A DNA stretch of 64,000 nucleotides from Rossellomorea aquimaris TF-12 (lineage in GTDB: Bacteria; Bacillota; Bacilli; Bacillales; Bacillaceae_B): NCBI RefSeq assembly GCF_001648555.1, contig NZ_LQXM01000029.1:496001-560000 (forward strand), given 5' to 3'. Positions within the stretch are counted from its first letter, which is position 1. Each line of letters opens with the position of its first letter. Shown in pieces: positions 8,147 to 17,982 of this stretch. Position numbers and translations under genes: made by a program. The notes under the pieces are model-generated. The model saw only the letters and a list, made by a program, of their open reading frames with translations, searched no databases and was not told the origin of the DNA.

Positions 8147-9013
8147 TTACATAAATTCTTTTAGTAATTGATCAAATGTACCTTCATCCAGCTTTAAATC
8201 ATGAGTGCTAAGAGGCTCTTCAGAATATCCAGCGACAAGCTCTTGATAAGAAGGCTGCTCTTTATTTTGATAGATTAAGCCTGTTACTAGGCCCTGGTTC
8301 TCCATTAGGGTACTCATGGCTTGTTCACGATTGGAAGAATCATAATTTTCCATTTCACTTAACTTTGTTAAATTCTCCTTAAACCAATCATACGTATTTA
8401 TTTTGTTATACGTTACACATGGACTAAATACATTAATCAATGAAAATCCTTTATGATTAAGCCCAGCTTCAATTAATGCTGTCAATTCTTTCAAATCTGA
8501 AGAAAAGCTTTGGGCTACAAACGTTGCCCCTGCCGTTAATGCCATTTCCATTGGTGCCAAAGCTGGTTCAATGGAACCTTGAGGTGTGGACTTTGTTTTA
8601 AAGCCAGTGGAAGAACGTGGAGACGTTTGTCCTTTCGTTAATCCATATATCTGGTTATCCATTACAATGTATGTCACATCGACATTACGACGAATGGCAT
8701 GAATCGTATGACCGAGACCAATGGCAAATCCATCTCCATCTCCACCTGATGCAATAACGGTTAAATCTTTATTAGCCATCTTCAACCCTTGAGCAATCGG
8801 TAGAGAGCGTCCATGGATACCATGAAAGCCGTATGAATTAATGTACCCGGAAATACGTCCTGAACAACCAATACCCGAGACAACGGCTAAGTTTTCAGGA
8901 TCCAGACCTACATTGGCAGCTGCACGTTGAATAGCTGCCTGTACAGAGAAGTCTCCACACCCTGGACACCAGTTAGGTTTAACATTGTTTCTAAAGTCTT
9001 TAAAGGTTGCCAT
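8147..9013 (-). CDS. korB: 2-oxoacid:ferredoxin oxidoreductase, beta subunit
   Basis: Beta subunit (288 residues) of a thiamine-diphosphate 2-oxoacid:ferredoxin oxidoreductase, most likely the 2-oxoglutarate enzyme KorAB that makes succinyl-CoA and reduced ferredoxin. Seen are the cysteine motif NWCPGCGDFS near the N terminus, a further cluster Cys in GIGCSGR, and the thiamine-diphosphate binding segment GGDGDGFAIG ending in DNQIYGLTKGQ. It starts three bases after the korA stop, so the two are translated as one unit. Substrate choice is inferred from family similarity. Confidence 0.92.
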   Translation of the reverse strand: MATFKDFRNNVKPNWCPGCGDFSVQAAIQRAAANVGLDPENLAVVSGIGCSGRISGYINSYGFHGIHGRSLPIAQGLKMANKDLTVIASGGDGDGFAIGLGHTIHAIRRNVDVTYIVMDNQIYGLTKGQTSPRSSTGFKTKSTPQGSIEPALAPMEMALTAGATFVAQSFSSDLKELTALIEAGLNHKGFSLINVFSPCVTYNKINTYDWFKENLTKLSEMENYDSSNREQAMSTLMENQGLVTGLIYQNKEQPSYQELVAGYSEEPLSTHDLKLDEGTFDQLLKEFM

Positions 9014-9016
9014 GGA

Positions 9017-10759
9017 TTAGATCAACTCCTTACACTTCGTATGAATTTCATGTGGTAAGTATGGAGTACCATCATATTTTGTAAGATTTTTTATCTTATT
9101 ACCATACCCAACATTCATTTTTATTATATTAGACAATTGTCCAGTAGCATTATGTTCAATCACTACTACTTTCTTTGCTTTTTCCATTAATGGTTGTAGT
9201 TCATCAGCTGGGAATGGATGAACCAACCGAACATGAGCATGATTGACTTTTATGCCATCGGCTTCTAATCGATTCATTGCTTCCTCTATTACTCCACGGG
9301 TTGAATTAAATCCAACCAATAATAAGTCAGCCTCTTCATGAGGTGCATGGACATGAATGGGTTGATTAAAACGAATCTTTTCAATTTTCCGCATACGCTT
9401 GTCCATTTGTGCTTGTCTATTCACTGGAGATTCTGATGGTTTTCCTGTTTCATCATGCTCTACTCCTGTAACGTGATGGATTCCATTTTTCATTCCTGGA
9501 ATTACACGTGGAGAAGTACCATCTTCTGTTACCTCATAACGTTTAAAATACTTTTTAGGCTCAAGTTCCTCCAGGTTTGATGCGTCTCCTACAAGCTTTC
9601 CTCTACGAATCTCCACTTTACTGTAATCAAGGGGTTCAACCGTTTGCTTACCTAATGAAAGCTGAAGGTCTGAAAGAATTATAACAGGACACTGATATTC
9701 CTCAGCCAGATTAAATGCTTCAACCGTATCATAAAATGCTTCCTGTACTGTACTTGGAGCGAGAACAATCTTTGGAATCTCACCATGAGTACCATAAATC
9801 ATTGCCATTAAATCAGATTGTTCTTGTTTCGTGGGTAAACCTGTTGAAGGACCACCACGCTGAGTATCTACCACCACAAGAGGTTGTTCTGTCATTCCTG
9901 ATAAACCTATGGCTTCCATCATTAAGGATAAGCCAGGTCCGGCAGATGCAGTAAACGAACGGATACCACCATAGTTGGCTCCAATTGCCATTGTTGCAGC
10001 GGCAATTTCATCCTCTGTTTGAATAACGGTTCCTCCTACCATTGGTAGCTTCTTAATTAAGTATTCCATGATTTCAGAAGCAGGTGTGATTGGATAAGCC
10101 GCCATTAAACGGACTCCACCAGCAAGAGCTCCTAAAGCAATGGCATCATTACCAATCATAAACATACGCTTATTTCCGTCAGCTTCTTTTAATTGTAGAG
10201 AACCTACCTTTTCACCAAGTTCAGCTTTCATAGCTTCGAATCCTTGCTTAATGGCTTCCATATTTTTCTCTACCACTGCGTCGCCTTTACGGCCAAAAAT
10301 TTCTTCAACTACTTCTTTAAAAACGTTTGGATTTAAGTTTAATACAGCGCAAGTAGCTCCGACGGCCACCATGTTTTTCATGAGAGACGTCCCTAGTTCT
10401 GAGGCAATCTCAGTAAAAGGAATAATGTAAAGGGATGCATTCGTTTCTTCAGGTTTTTCAGGCTTAAACTTTGCATCTGCTATCATAACTCCATTGCCAT
10501 GAAGTTCTTTATAATTCACATCGATTGTTTCTTGATCAAAAGCTACTAAAATATCTAAATCATCTGCTATTGCTCGTACTTGGGAAGTACTCACACGGAT
10601 TTTATTATTTGTATGTCCTCCCTTAATTCGAGAGGAGAAATGACGGTAGCCATATAGATAATATCCAAGGCGGTTTAGAGCCATAGAGAAAATTTCACCA
10701 GTACTCTCTATCCCTTCACCTTGTTGGCCACCAACTTTCCAAGAAAGTTGTTCTTTCAT
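9017..10759 (-). CDS. korA: 2-oxoacid:ferredoxin oxidoreductase, fused gamma-alpha subunit
   Basis: Partner of KorB, 580 residues. The N-terminal ~185 residues are the gamma domain (GGQQGEGIESTGEIFSMAL) and the rest is the pyrimidine-binding alpha domain (AAYPITPASEIMEYL, TASAGPGLSLMMEA). This gamma-alpha fusion is the usual arrangement in aerobic Bacilli and archaea. The ATG follows AAGGAGTG. Together with KorB it links 2-oxoglutarate oxidation to ferredoxin. The 220-base gap before it contains no clear promoter or gene. Confidence 0.92.
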   Translation of the reverse strand: MKEQLSWKVGGQQGEGIESTGEIFSMALNRLGYYLYGYRHFSSRIKGGHTNNKIRVSTSQVRAIADDLDILVAFDQETIDVNYKELHGNGVMIADAKFKPEKPEETNASLYIIPFTEIASELGTSLMKNMVAVGATCAVLNLNPNVFKEVVEEIFGRKGDAVVEKNMEAIKQGFEAMKAELGEKVGSLQLKEADGNKRMFMIGNDAIALGALAGGVRLMAAYPITPASEIMEYLIKKLPMVGGTVIQTEDEIAAATMAIGANYGGIRSFTASAGPGLSLMMEAIGLSGMTEQPLVVVDTQRGGPSTGLPTKQEQSDLMAMIYGTHGEIPKIVLAPSTVQEAFYDTVEAFNLAEEYQCPVIILSDLQLSLGKQTVEPLDYSKVEIRRGKLVGDASNLEELEPKKYFKRYEVTEDGTSPRVIPGMKNGIHHVTGVEHDETGKPSESPVNRQAQMDKRMRKIEKIRFNQPIHVHAPHEEADLLLVGFNSTRGVIEEAMNRLEADGIKVNHAHVRLVHPFPADELQPLMEKAKKVVVIEHNATGQLSNIIKMNVGYGNKIKNLTKYDGTPYLPHEIHTKCKELI

Positions 10760-10979
10760 TTATGACACTCCTTCTTACACGCCCTATTTTACTAAACAGT
10801 ATCTTATACGAAACTAAAGACTATTAATAATACATTGTTTTTACTGTTATATTCAAATAAACTCACTCTATCAGTTTATCACTTTTCTATATAAATCACT
10901 ACTGTCTTAGTGAGTTAATCGCCTATTATTAAATGATAGGTACCCTTGATTATGTATAAACGATGTCATCAAATACATT

Positions 10980-11912
10980 TTATTGTATCGCACTAGGTAG
11001 CCGATTAAAAAAGTTCTCATATAAAAACTTCTCTACTTGTTTTTCACTGTAATATCGTTGAAGAATATCTATTAGATTCTCGTACTGACTGAAAGAAGAT
11101 AGACCCAGAACTGTGTCATCTATTCCGTCAAAATCCGAGCCGAAACCTATGTGATTTTCTCCTCCTAAGCTACAGATATGCTCTATATGTCTAATTATAT
11201 CGGAAATTTCCGCAATCCCTTTTTTATTTAAAAACGGAGGAACAAACGTAATTCCCATAACACTATCTTTTTCTATAAGAGCCACTATTTGTTCATTTTT
11301 CAGATTACGAGGATGTGGACAAATAGAAAAAGCATTGGAATGAGAAGCGATGGGATAATCAGCCACATCAATCGTATCCCAAAATGCCTTTTCGCATAAA
11401 TGTGAGACATCTGTCCACATTTTTTTATTGTTCAAAAAAGAGATGACTTCATGACCAAAATTTGTTAGTCCTGCGCCTCTAGGTTCTAGAGCACCATCAG
11501 CAACTGCATTTGCCCAATTCCAGGTTAATCCTACTGAACGAACGCCTAATCGATATAAAATTTCAAGCTTTGTCATATCCTCCTCGATTGCTTCTGCACC
11601 TTCTAAAGTTAGCATGGCTCCAATTTCATCTTCCTCCAAAAGATCAACCTCTTCTTTAGATGTAACAAGTTGAAGTTTCGGATTTGGCTTTAGGATTTGA
11701 TTGTGAAAAAGGTTCACCATTTCAAGTGCCGCTTGAAAACGTTCACCAGGCTTTAAATAAGAAGGAAGGTAAATAGCAAATAATTGCAACTTACTCCCGT
11801 TTTTTTCTAGTTGGGGATATGTAATATGTAAATCACTCTTTGTTTGAAAGGCTTGTGCTTTTGGATCTAAGTAAAGCTTTAATAATACATCACAATGAGC
11901 ATCTAATATCAT
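10980..11912 (-). CDS. Membrane dipeptidase (peptidase M19 family)
   Basis: A 310-residue M19 (renal dipeptidase-like) zinc hydrolase, expected to cleave dipeptides, possibly those containing D-amino acids from cell wall. Metal-ligand segments visible are DAHCD at the N terminus, the Glu in LTLEGAEA, IASHSNAFSICPHPRN, and GFGSDFDGID. No signal peptide is present, so the protein is cytoplasmic despite the family name. The ATG follows AAGGAGTG. It lies between spoVS and korA and has spoVS's terminator upstream. B. subtilis has tdh and kbl in this position instead. Confidence 0.9.
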   Translation of the reverse strand: MILDAHCDVLLKLYLDPKAQAFQTKSDLHITYPQLEKNGSKLQLFAIYLPSYLKPGERFQAALEMVNLFHNQILKPNPKLQLVTSKEEVDLLEEDEIGAMLTLEGAEAIEEDMTKLEILYRLGVRSVGLTWNWANAVADGALEPRGAGLTNFGHEVISFLNNKKMWTDVSHLCEKAFWDTIDVADYPIASHSNAFSICPHPRNLKNEQIVALIEKDSVMGITFVPPFLNKKGIAEISDIIRHIEHICSLGGENHIGFGSDFDGIDDTVLGLSSFSQYENLIDILQRYYSEKQVEKFLYENFFNRLPSAIQ

Positions 11913-11964
11913 TTCACTTCACTCCTTCAACATATTCTATCTGTAATACTAGTGAAAAATAGAA

Positions 11965-12002
11965 AGGCTGTCCACTAAAGGTTAATCCTTAATGAACAGC
12001 CT
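11965..12002 (-). terminator. Terminator after spoVS
   Basis: The arms AGGCTGTCCA and TGAACAGCCT pair (one mismatch) with an inner AAAGG/CCTTA stem. On the minus strand a TTTCTATTTTTC tract follows. It separates spoVS from the dipeptidase gene. Confidence 0.8.
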
Positions 12003-12010
12003 GCATTCTT

Positions 12011-12271
12011 TTATCTTGGTTCTACTATTAGCTTTATCGCTGTACGTTCTTCTCCATCAATCAGTATATCTGTGAAAGCCGGAATACAAATTAAATCCAG
12101 ACCACTAGGAGCAACAAACCCTCTTGCAATGGCAACGGCTTTCACAGCTTGATTTAAAGCTCCTGCACCTATTGCTTGAATCTCAGCTCCTCCTCTCTCA
12201 CGAAGAACACCGGCGAGTGCACCAGCTACAGAATTAGGATTAGATTTTGCTGAAACTTTTAATATTTCCAT
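12011..12271 (-). CDS. spoVS: Stage V sporulation protein S
   Basis: An 86-residue Alba-like protein whose loss in B. subtilis blocks sporulation at stage V and affects septation. The sequence is nearly invariant in Bacillaceae; here it begins MEILKVSAKSNPNSVAGALA and contains AIARGFVAPSGLDL. The ATG follows AAGGAGGAAAAGGA. A candidate sigma-H promoter lies about 85 bases upstream, in keeping with early-sporulation control, and a terminator follows, so it is probably expressed on its own as well as by read-through from ymdB. Confidence 0.97.
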   Translation of the reverse strand: MEILKVSAKSNPNSVAGALAGVLRERGGAEIQAIGAGALNQAVKAVAIARGFVAPSGLDLICIPAFTDILIDGEERTAIKLIVEPR

Positions 12272-12352
12272 TCCTTTTCCTCCTTGTCATTTCCCCCATA
12301 CCGTATGTCCGTGGTAAAGAACAAACTTGGTATAAATGATTCCACTGATACT

Positions 12353-12382
12353 ATATTCAGGAAATGGACAATTCATTCCCGT
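12353..12382 (-). promoter_or_regulatory. Predicted sigma-H promoter of spoVS
   Basis: On the minus strand ACGGGAATG, 12 bases, CCTGAATAT. This fits RnAGGAwww-N12-RnnGAATww with two or three mismatches. spoVS of B. subtilis depends on sigma-H. Confidence 0.4.
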
Positions 12383-12405
12383 ATAAGGAAAAAAGGAAGG
12401 AACAA

Positions 12406-13209
12406 TTAATATTCAGCCATAAATGGATGGTCTTCGTTGATTAGAATTCGCTCGATTTTTTTCGCTTTTCCTGTTTTGTTGTCGATATCGATTAGGCAGG
12501 CACTTAGAATTTTCCGACCTGACTTGGGTACCTCAAACCTTACCGGTAAACTAGTTTGGAATCTCTTAAGTACTGAATCTTTGTTCATGCCTAACACTTC
12601 ATCGTATGGACCCGTCATCCCTACGTCACACATAAAAGCTGTTCCGTTGGGTAGTATTCGATTATCAGCGGTCTGCACATGAGTATGTGTTCCGATTACA
12701 GCCGAAACACGTCCATCTAAAAACCAACCCATCGCTTGCTTTTCACTTGTAGCTTCACCATGAAAGTCAACAAAGATAATCGACGTTCTTTTCTTAGCCT
12801 CATCAACTAACTCATCGATCACGTAAAAAGGATCGTCTAATGGAGCCATAAAGGTCCTGGCTTGTGCATTAATGACGGCAATTTCTTTACCATATACTTC
12901 TGCGAACACCAAGCCTGAACCAGGAGTGCCTTCTGGAAAATTAGCTGGTCGAACTAATTGTTTTGAAGTATCAATAAAGTTAAAAATATCTTTATTATCC
13001 CAAGCATGATTACCAAGCGTCACCATATTGGCTCCTTCTTGAATAAATTGCTTGTATATTTTTTCAGTAATTCCTCTTCCTGATGCAGCATTCTCACCAT
13101 TTACTATTGTAAAGTCAGGCTCATGCTTTTTCTTTAATTTTGGTAAATACTCTGTTATCATTTCGCGCCCTAAAGAGCCTACTACATCTCCGACAAATAA
13201 AATTTTCAT
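12406..13209 (-). CDS. ymdB: YmdB, 2',3'-cyclic-nucleotide phosphodiesterase
   Basis: Calcineurin-like metallophosphoesterase of 267 residues. YmdB hydrolyses 2',3'-cAMP in vitro and controls the switch between motility and biofilm and nanotube formation in B. subtilis. Metal-ligand motifs seen are GDVVGS (residue 7), GNHAWDN (about 67), VDFHGEATSEK (about 148) and GTHTHVQT (about 174). The ATG is preceded by AGAAGGGAAA. It lies downstream of rny as in all Bacilli and is probably co-transcribed to some extent, past the hairpin after rny. Confidence 0.95.
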   Translation of the reverse strand: MKILFVGDVVGSLGREMITEYLPKLKKKHEPDFTIVNGENAASGRGITEKIYKQFIQEGANMVTLGNHAWDNKDIFNFIDTSKQLVRPANFPEGTPGSGLVFAEVYGKEIAVINAQARTFMAPLDDPFYVIDELVDEAKKRTSIIFVDFHGEATSEKQAMGWFLDGRVSAVIGTHTHVQTADNRILPNGTAFMCDVGMTGPYDEVLGMNKDSVLKRFQTSLPVRFEVPKSGRKILSACLIDIDNKTGKAKKIERILINEDHPFMAEY

Positions 13210-13416
13210 GAAATTTCCCTTCTCTATATGTATTTATTTCGATGATGACAATCATTTATGTAGTTATTGTATCACATTTCTCTTTTCTTCTATTCACAGG
13301 TGTTCCAAAATTACTTTTTTCTTTGGGGGCGAAAGCTTGTTTTAGTTATCGAAGCAACGATGAAGAGAGTGGTAGTAAACAACAATCATAATTCACCAGA
13401 TGAAAAATAAGCTATA

Positions 13417-13463
13417 ACAAAAAAGCTGACCCGGAAGGAAGCATCCTTCTCGAGTCAACTTTT
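13417..13463 (-). terminator. Terminator after rny
   Basis: AAAAGCTGAC and AGTCAACTTTT pair with an inner GAAGGA/TCCTTC stem. It adjoins the rny stop, and on the minus strand it ends in a TTTTTTG tract. Confidence 0.8.
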
Positions 13464-15025
13464 TATTTTGCGTATTCAACAGCTCGTGTTTCACGGATAA
13501 CTGTTACTTTAATATGACCAGGGTAATCTAGTTCATCTTCAATTCGTTTACGAATATCTCTCGCTAAACGATGGGATTCTAAATCATCTATTGCTTCTGG
13601 CCTTACCATAATGCGCACTTCACGTCCTGCTTGAATAGCAAATGATTTTTCAACGCCTTCATAAGACTCAGAAATTTCTTCAAGCTTTTCAAGTCGACGA
13701 ATATAGTTTTCTAACGTCTCACTTCTAGCTCCTGGTCTAGCAGCTGAAAGTGCATCTGCTGCTGCTACAAGAACAGCTATGATTGACGTTGGTTCAGTAT
13801 CTCCATGGTGAGAAGCAATACTGTTAATGACAACAGGATGCTCTTTATACTTTGTTGCTAATTCAACACCAATTTCCACGTGACTTCCTTCTACTTCATG
13901 ATCAATCGCTTTTCCGATATCATGGAGTAAGCCTGCACGTTTAGCCAGTCTTTCGTCTTCGCCAAGCTCGGCTGCAAGAAGTCCTGACAAGTATGCCACT
14001 TCCATTGAATGTTTCAATACGTTTTGACCGTAACTTGTACGATATTTTAAACGTCCTAAGATTTTAATTAAATCCGGGTGAAGTCCGTGAACGCCAACTT
14101 CAAATGTTGTTTGTTCACCAATTTCACGGATATATTCATCCACTTCACGTCGAGATTTATCCACCATCTCTTCAATTCGCGCAGGGTGGATTCGTCCATC
14201 CTGTACTAATTTCTCTAATGCAATTCGAGCCGTTTCTCTACGAATCGGATCAAAACCAGAAAGAATAACTGCTTCAGGAGTATCATCAATAATTAGATCT
14301 ATTCCTGTTAATGTTTCTAGCGTACGAATGTTACGTCCTTCTCGCCCAATAATTCGACCTTTCATCTCATCATTCGGTAAGTTCACAACACTAACTGTTG
14401 TTTCTGCAACATGTTCTGCTGCACAACGCTGTATAGCTAGTGAAAGGACTTCTTTCGCTTTCTTATCTGATTCTTCTTTTGCACGTGTTTCATGTTCTCT
14501 AACCATAATAGCTATATCATGGGAGAGCTCATTCTCAACGCGTTCAAGAATAATTCCTTTCGCTTCATCACGAGTTAAGCTCGAGATACGCTCTAGCTCA
14601 GTTTGCTGTGATCGTACCATCTCGTCCACTTTGCTTTCCATCTCTTCAATATGTTGTTGTCTTTCGTTAAGAGTTCCCTCTTTCCTTTCAAGTAAAGCTT
14701 CACGCTTATCAAGCGTATCGTCTTTTCGATCGAGGTTTTCCTCTTTTTGCATTAAACGATTTTCTTGTTTTTGCAATTCATTTCTTCGTTCACGAAGTTC
14801 ATTTTCCATTTCTGTGCGAAGTTTATGATTTTCATCCTTTGCTTCTAAAAGTGCTTCTTTCTTCAGAGCATCTGCCTCGCGCTTTGCATCTTCTAAAATA
14901 TGCTCCGCTGAACCTTTAGCACCAGCAATCTTTGCTTCAGCAATGGACTTACGAATTAGGTATCCAACAACTACACCGACGATAAGGCCAAGCAAAATGG
15001 AGATGATTGTAATAGTAGGTTGCAT
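13463..15025 (-). CDS. rny: Ribonuclease Y
   Basis: Membrane-anchored endoribonuclease that starts the decay of much of the mRNA in Bacilli; 520 residues, the same as B. subtilis. Domains in order: an N-terminal membrane helix (about 5-25), a long charged coiled coil (about 30-195), a KH domain ([14 protein letters not shown]), and an HD domain with HDIGKA and ASHHGDTEP. The ATG follows AGAGGAGGTGAAATA. It has its own strong sigma-A promoter. pbpX, which separates recA and rny in B. subtilis, is missing. RicA of the same block modulates this enzyme. Confidence 0.97.
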   Translation of the reverse strand: MQPTITIISILLGLIVGVVVGYLIRKSIAEAKIAGAKGSAEHILEDAKREADALKKEALLEAKDENHKLRTEMENELRERRNELQKQENRLMQKEENLDRKDDTLDKREALLERKEGTLNERQQHIEEMESKVDEMVRSQQTELERISSLTRDEAKGIILERVENELSHDIAIMVREHETRAKEESDKKAKEVLSLAIQRCAAEHVAETTVSVVNLPNDEMKGRIIGREGRNIRTLETLTGIDLIIDDTPEAVILSGFDPIRRETARIALEKLVQDGRIHPARIEEMVDKSRREVDEYIREIGEQTTFEVGVHGLHPDLIKILGRLKYRTSYGQNVLKHSMEVAYLSGLLAAELGEDERLAKRAGLLHDIGKAIDHEVEGSHVEIGVELATKYKEHPVVINSIASHHGDTEPTSIIAVLVAAADALSAARPGARSETLENYIRRLEKLEEISESYEGVEKSFAIQAGREVRIMVRPEAIDDLESHRLARDIRKRIEDELDYPGHIKVTVIRETRAVEYAK

Positions 15026-15159
15026 TATTTCACCTCCTCTTGCTATGAACTGTCATCATGTCTTTTACATGTCGGCTTGTACATTGCTCACTATGAACTC
15101 AACATACAGCGCTAGGCTTTCAAATATTCATTCGAAAAATTTGTAAAATATACATGTTA

Positions 15160-15188
15160 ATTTTAAATCTCTGAAAATTTATTGTCAA
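15160..15188 (-). promoter_or_regulatory. Sigma-A promoter of rny
   Basis: On the minus strand a perfect -35 TTGACA, 17 bases, and -10 TAAAAT, about 135 bases upstream of the rny start. The inverted repeat at 15186-15202 touches the -35 hexamer. Confidence 0.7.
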
Positions 15189-15202
15189 GGGGTTGACCCT
15201 TG
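15186..15202. repeat. Inverted repeat abutting the rny -35 box
   Basis: CAAGGG and CCCTTG are separated by five bases (GTTGA). The repeat overlaps the first bases of the rny -35 element, so it could be an operator. It could also be a chance match. Confidence 0.4.
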
Positions 15203-15329
15203 TAGAACTAGATTTCTAAAGGATTTCTTCCTTTTCGACAAAAATCGATATAGAAATTGTTGTTTTTAAATCCTTTTTTGTAATTGGTGATCTGACTAGT
15301 TTAGACACAAACCCCATTTATGCATAATA

Positions 15330-15363
15330 AAGAGAAGCAAACGATAACAGGTTTGCTTCTCTT
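15330..15363 (-). terminator. Terminator after recA
   Basis: AAGAGAAGCAAAC and GTTTGCTTCTCTT pair perfectly around GATAACAG, ending about ten bases from the recA stop. On the minus strand TTATTATG follows. The remainder of the 348-base gap before rny holds the rny promoter and no gene. Confidence 0.85.
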
Positions 15364-15373
15364 CTATGGACTC

Positions 15374-16411
15374 TTAATCTTCTAAAAGACCTAGTTCAGC
15401 TTGATCTTCTGTTTCTGCACGACCAGTATCCAATCCGTAATGCTCACGAATCTTCAACATAATCTCACTTCGCATTTCAGGGTTTTCCTTAAGGAAAATC
15501 TTAGCGTTTTCACGGCCTTGACCAAGACGTTCATCATTGTAAGAATACCAAGCACCGCTTTTTTGAACGATATCCAATTCAGATCCAAGATCAACAATTT
15601 CTCCTTCTTTGGATATCCCTTCTCCGTACATGATATCAACTTCAGCTACACGGAAGGGTGGAGCAACTTTATTTTTTACTACTTTAATTTTGGTCTTATT
15701 ACCAACCATTTCGTTACCCTGTTTAAGAGTTTCTGCACGACGCACTTCTAAACGGACAGACGAATAGAATTTCAACGCACGTCCGCCGGGAGTTGTTTCA
15801 GGATTTCCGAACATTACTCCGACTTTTTCACGAATTTGGTTGATGAAAATCGCAATTGTTTTAGATTTATTAATGGCACCCGATAGCTTACGCAGGGCTT
15901 GTGACATCAAACGAGCTTGAAGACCAACATGAGCGTCACCCATCTCTCCCTCAATCTCTGCTTTAGGTACTAAAGCAGCAACTGAGTCAATAACAATAGC
16001 ATCTACGGCACCACTTCGTACTAATGCTTCTGCAATCTCTAATGCTTGTTCTCCTGTATCAGGCTGAGAAAGCAATAATTCATCTATGTTTACTCCAAGC
16101 TTTTGTGCATATTCAGGGTCAAGAGCATGCTCAGCATCGATAAATGCCGCTTGTCCACCTTGAGCTTGAACTTCTGCAATAGCATGAAGAGCTACAGTTG
16201 TTTTACCGGAAGATTCTGGACCATATACTTCAATGATTCTTCCACGTGGATACCCGCCAACTCCAAGAGCTGCGTCCAAGGCTAATGAGCCACTAGGACA
16301 TGTTACTATTTTTCTATCAGTTTGTTCTCCAAGCTTCATGATGGAACCTTTACCAAACTGTTTTTCTATTTGTTTTAGCGCCATATCTAAGGCAGCTTTA
16401 CGATCGCTCAC
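15374..16411 (-). CDS. recA: Recombinase A
   Basis: RecA (345 residues) forms filaments on single-stranded DNA, drives strand exchange and triggers LexA self-cleavage in the SOS response. Walker A is GPESSGKT (64-71), Walker B lies in [11 protein letters not shown], and the conserved loop [15 protein letters not shown] is present. The start is GTG after AAAGGAGGAAGATTT. Its own promoter and a LexA box lie upstream, and a terminator follows. Gene order cinA-recA-rny is as in Bacilli generally. Confidence 0.98.
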   Translation of the reverse strand: MSDRKAALDMALKQIEKQFGKGSIMKLGEQTDRKIVTCPSGSLALDAALGVGGYPRGRIIEVYGPESSGKTTVALHAIAEVQAQGGQAAFIDAEHALDPEYAQKLGVNIDELLLSQPDTGEQALEIAEALVRSGAVDAIVIDSVAALVPKAEIEGEMGDAHVGLQARLMSQALRKLSGAINKSKTIAIFINQIREKVGVMFGNPETTPGGRALKFYSSVRLEVRRAETLKQGNEMVGNKTKIKVVKNKVAPPFRVAEVDIMYGEGISKEGEIVDLGSELDIVQKSGAWYSYNDERLGQGRENAKIFLKENPEMRSEIMLKIREHYGLDTGRAETEDQAELGLLED

Positions 16412-16483
16412 AAATCTTCCTCCTTTAATTTCTTAACTAAATGAAAACAACCTATAAGTTTGTCTCAAATCCAACCTATCTAT

Positions 16484-16512
16484 ACTATAAACGTTTTTAT
16501 TCAAGAAAACAA
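16484..16512 (-). promoter_or_regulatory. Sigma-A promoter of recA
   Basis: On the minus strand TTGTTT, 17 bases, TATAGT, about 70 bases upstream of the recA start. The LexA box lies directly upstream of the -35. Confidence 0.6.
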
Positions 16513-16521
16513 GATAAAAAT

Positions 16522-16535
16522 CGAACATTCATTCG
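16522..16535. promoter_or_regulatory. LexA (DinR) box upstream of recA
   Basis: CGAACATTCATTCG matches the Gram-positive SOS box CGAACnnnnGTTCG with one mismatch. It lies ten bases upstream of the recA -35 hexamer, so bound LexA should repress recA. Confidence 0.7.
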
Positions 16536-16559
16536 GTTTTTTTCTACGCCTGTTTTTTT

Positions 16560-16600
16560 AAACTTTGTTGCTTATAAAAAGTCTCTTTTCGTAAAAATTG
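16560..16600. repeat. Dispersed intergenic repeat, copy A
   Basis: AAACTTTGTTGCTTATA (16560-16576), followed at once by GTCTCTTTTCGTAAA. Both pieces recur in copy B at 20588-20616, where CTCTTTTCGTAAA comes first, so copy A looks like the junction of two units. It fills part of the 307-base gap between recA and cinA, which otherwise holds the recA promoter and the cinA terminator. Confidence 0.5.
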
Positions 16601-16675
16601 TTTTTTTACAACATAAAATTCTCCATTTGCTATGTCAACTAGTGTGTACTAGATGACATAGCCATTCCACATCAA

Positions 16676-16711
16676 AAAAGCTGCCCTCTAAATAGTAGAA
16701 GACAGCCATAC
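16676..16711 (-). terminator. Terminator after cinA
   Basis: GCTGCCCTCTA and the partner TAGAAGACAGC form an imperfect hairpin. On the minus strand it is followed by TTTTTTGATG. It ends about ten bases from the cinA stop. Confidence 0.7.
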
Positions 16712-16718
16712 TGTTATG

Positions 16719-17957
16719 TTAGTCTTTCAATTCCTTGATCAGATAATGCCAGCCATATTTCGCGGTTCTCATTCGATTGTCATTGCGTCCTCCACCGAGA
16801 TTCAATAGAAAGGTTTTTGTTGGTTGTTGTTTCACCGATAATCCAATCCAAACGGTTCCCGCAGGCTTTCCATTATGATCCCCTGGTCCAGCAACACCTG
16901 TGAAGCTGATTCCAACGTCAGAATGAAAGAGATCCCTTACATTCTCAGCTAATTCCACTGCACACTGTTCACTCACAGCTGAATAATTCTTCAGCGTACT
17001 CTTTTTCACCTGAAGAACTTTTTCCTTAATATCATCCTGATAGCAGACTACCCCGCCATTTAGGATATCCGAAGCTCCAGACAAAGAGGTAAGCTGTCCT
17101 TGAAAAAGTCCACCAGTCAAGCTCTCTGCACAGGAGAGGGTTAACCCTTTTTCTTTCAGGAGCTTGAACCCTACTTCTATAAGTGAAGCTTGACTATAAC
17201 CGTAGAAATAGTCTCCGACAATATTCATAATCTCTGCTTCTAATTTATCAAGAAGCGCTTCCGCTACTTCCTTTGATTCGTGTTTTGCAGTTAACCTTAA
17301 CGTAACCTCCCCCTCTGAAGCTAATGGAGCTATGGTAGGGTTTGTCTGCTTATCAATAATGGCTTCAAGCTCTGTTTCTAGCTGAGCTTCACCTATACCA
17401 AAAAAACGAAGGACGCGTGAATGAATTGTTTCTTTTCTATTTAAGATGGCTAAAATAGCTTTTTTTCCATATTTACTAAACATGGGCTTCATTTCTGATG
17501 GTGGCCCTGGGAGTAGCATATAGGCTTTAGTATCTTTTTTCATAAACATCCCTGGAGCCATGCCGTGCTCATTCTTTAATGGAGAAGACCCATCTAAAAT
17601 GAGAGCCTGCTTTTCGTTATTAGGCGTCATGCTCAGATTGGTTACTTCAAAATACTTTTTTATTGATTCTAGAGCCGCTTTATCCATCGTTAAATGAGTA
17701 CCTAAAGTCCTCGCAATCGTTTCTTTCGTTAAATCATCTTTCGTGGGCCCAAGCCCACCGGTGAAGATTAGCAAATCAGCACGGCCTTCTGCTGTTGCAA
17801 TTGCCTGTTCTAAACGTTCAGTATTATCACCTACAGTCGTATGATAATATACATTTACACCTAATTCAGCTAATTGCTCGGAAATGAATTGAGCATTTGT
17901 ATTCGCAATTTGACCAAGTAATAATTCTGATCCAACCGCAATAATTTCTGCGTTCAA
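16719..17957 (-). CDS. cinA: Competence/damage-inducible protein CinA
   Basis: A 412-residue protein with an N-terminal molybdopterin-binding-like (MocF) domain ([33 protein letters not shown]) and a C-terminal CinA domain ([31 protein letters not shown]). The C-terminal domain is related to nicotinamide-mononucleotide deamidase PncC, and full-length CinA proteins often have pyrophosphatase activity. In B. subtilis cinA is a competence gene next to recA. The start is TTG after AGGAGGGAATCCA. Flanked by terminators on both sides. Confidence 0.95.
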   Translation of the reverse strand: MNAEIIAVGSELLLGQIANTNAQFISEQLAELGVNVYYHTTVGDNTERLEQAIATAEGRADLLIFTGGLGPTKDDLTKETIARTLGTHLTMDKAALESIKKYFEVTNLSMTPNNEKQALILDGSSPLKNEHGMAPGMFMKKDTKAYMLLPGPPSEMKPMFSKYGKKAILAILNRKETIHSRVLRFFGIGEAQLETELEAIIDKQTNPTIAPLASEGEVTLRLTAKHESKEVAEALLDKLEAEIMNIVGDYFYGYSQASLIEVGFKLLKEKGLTLSCAESLTGGLFQGQLTSLSGASDILNGGVVCYQDDIKEKVLQVKKSTLKNYSAVSEQCAVELAENVRDLFHSDVGISFTGVAGPGDHNGKPAGTVWIGLSVKQQPTKTFLLNLGGGRNDNRMRTAKYGWHYLIKELKD

Positions 17958-17982
17958 ATGGATTCCCTCCTATCTAATATAA

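Noticed and set aside
10760..10979. Possible gene or terminator in the dipeptidase-korA gap
   Set aside because: Only short imperfect inverted repeats (around 10922-10940) and no open frame with a ribosome site.
14328..14828. 166-codon open frame on the plus strand
   Set aside because: It is antisense to the coiled-coil part of rny, Ser/Phe/Arg-rich, and has no ribosome site.
16441..16656. 71-codon open frame on the plus strand upstream of recA
   Set aside because: It covers the recA promoter, the LexA box and repeat copy A, and its translation is a low-complexity Phe/Tyr/Lys string.
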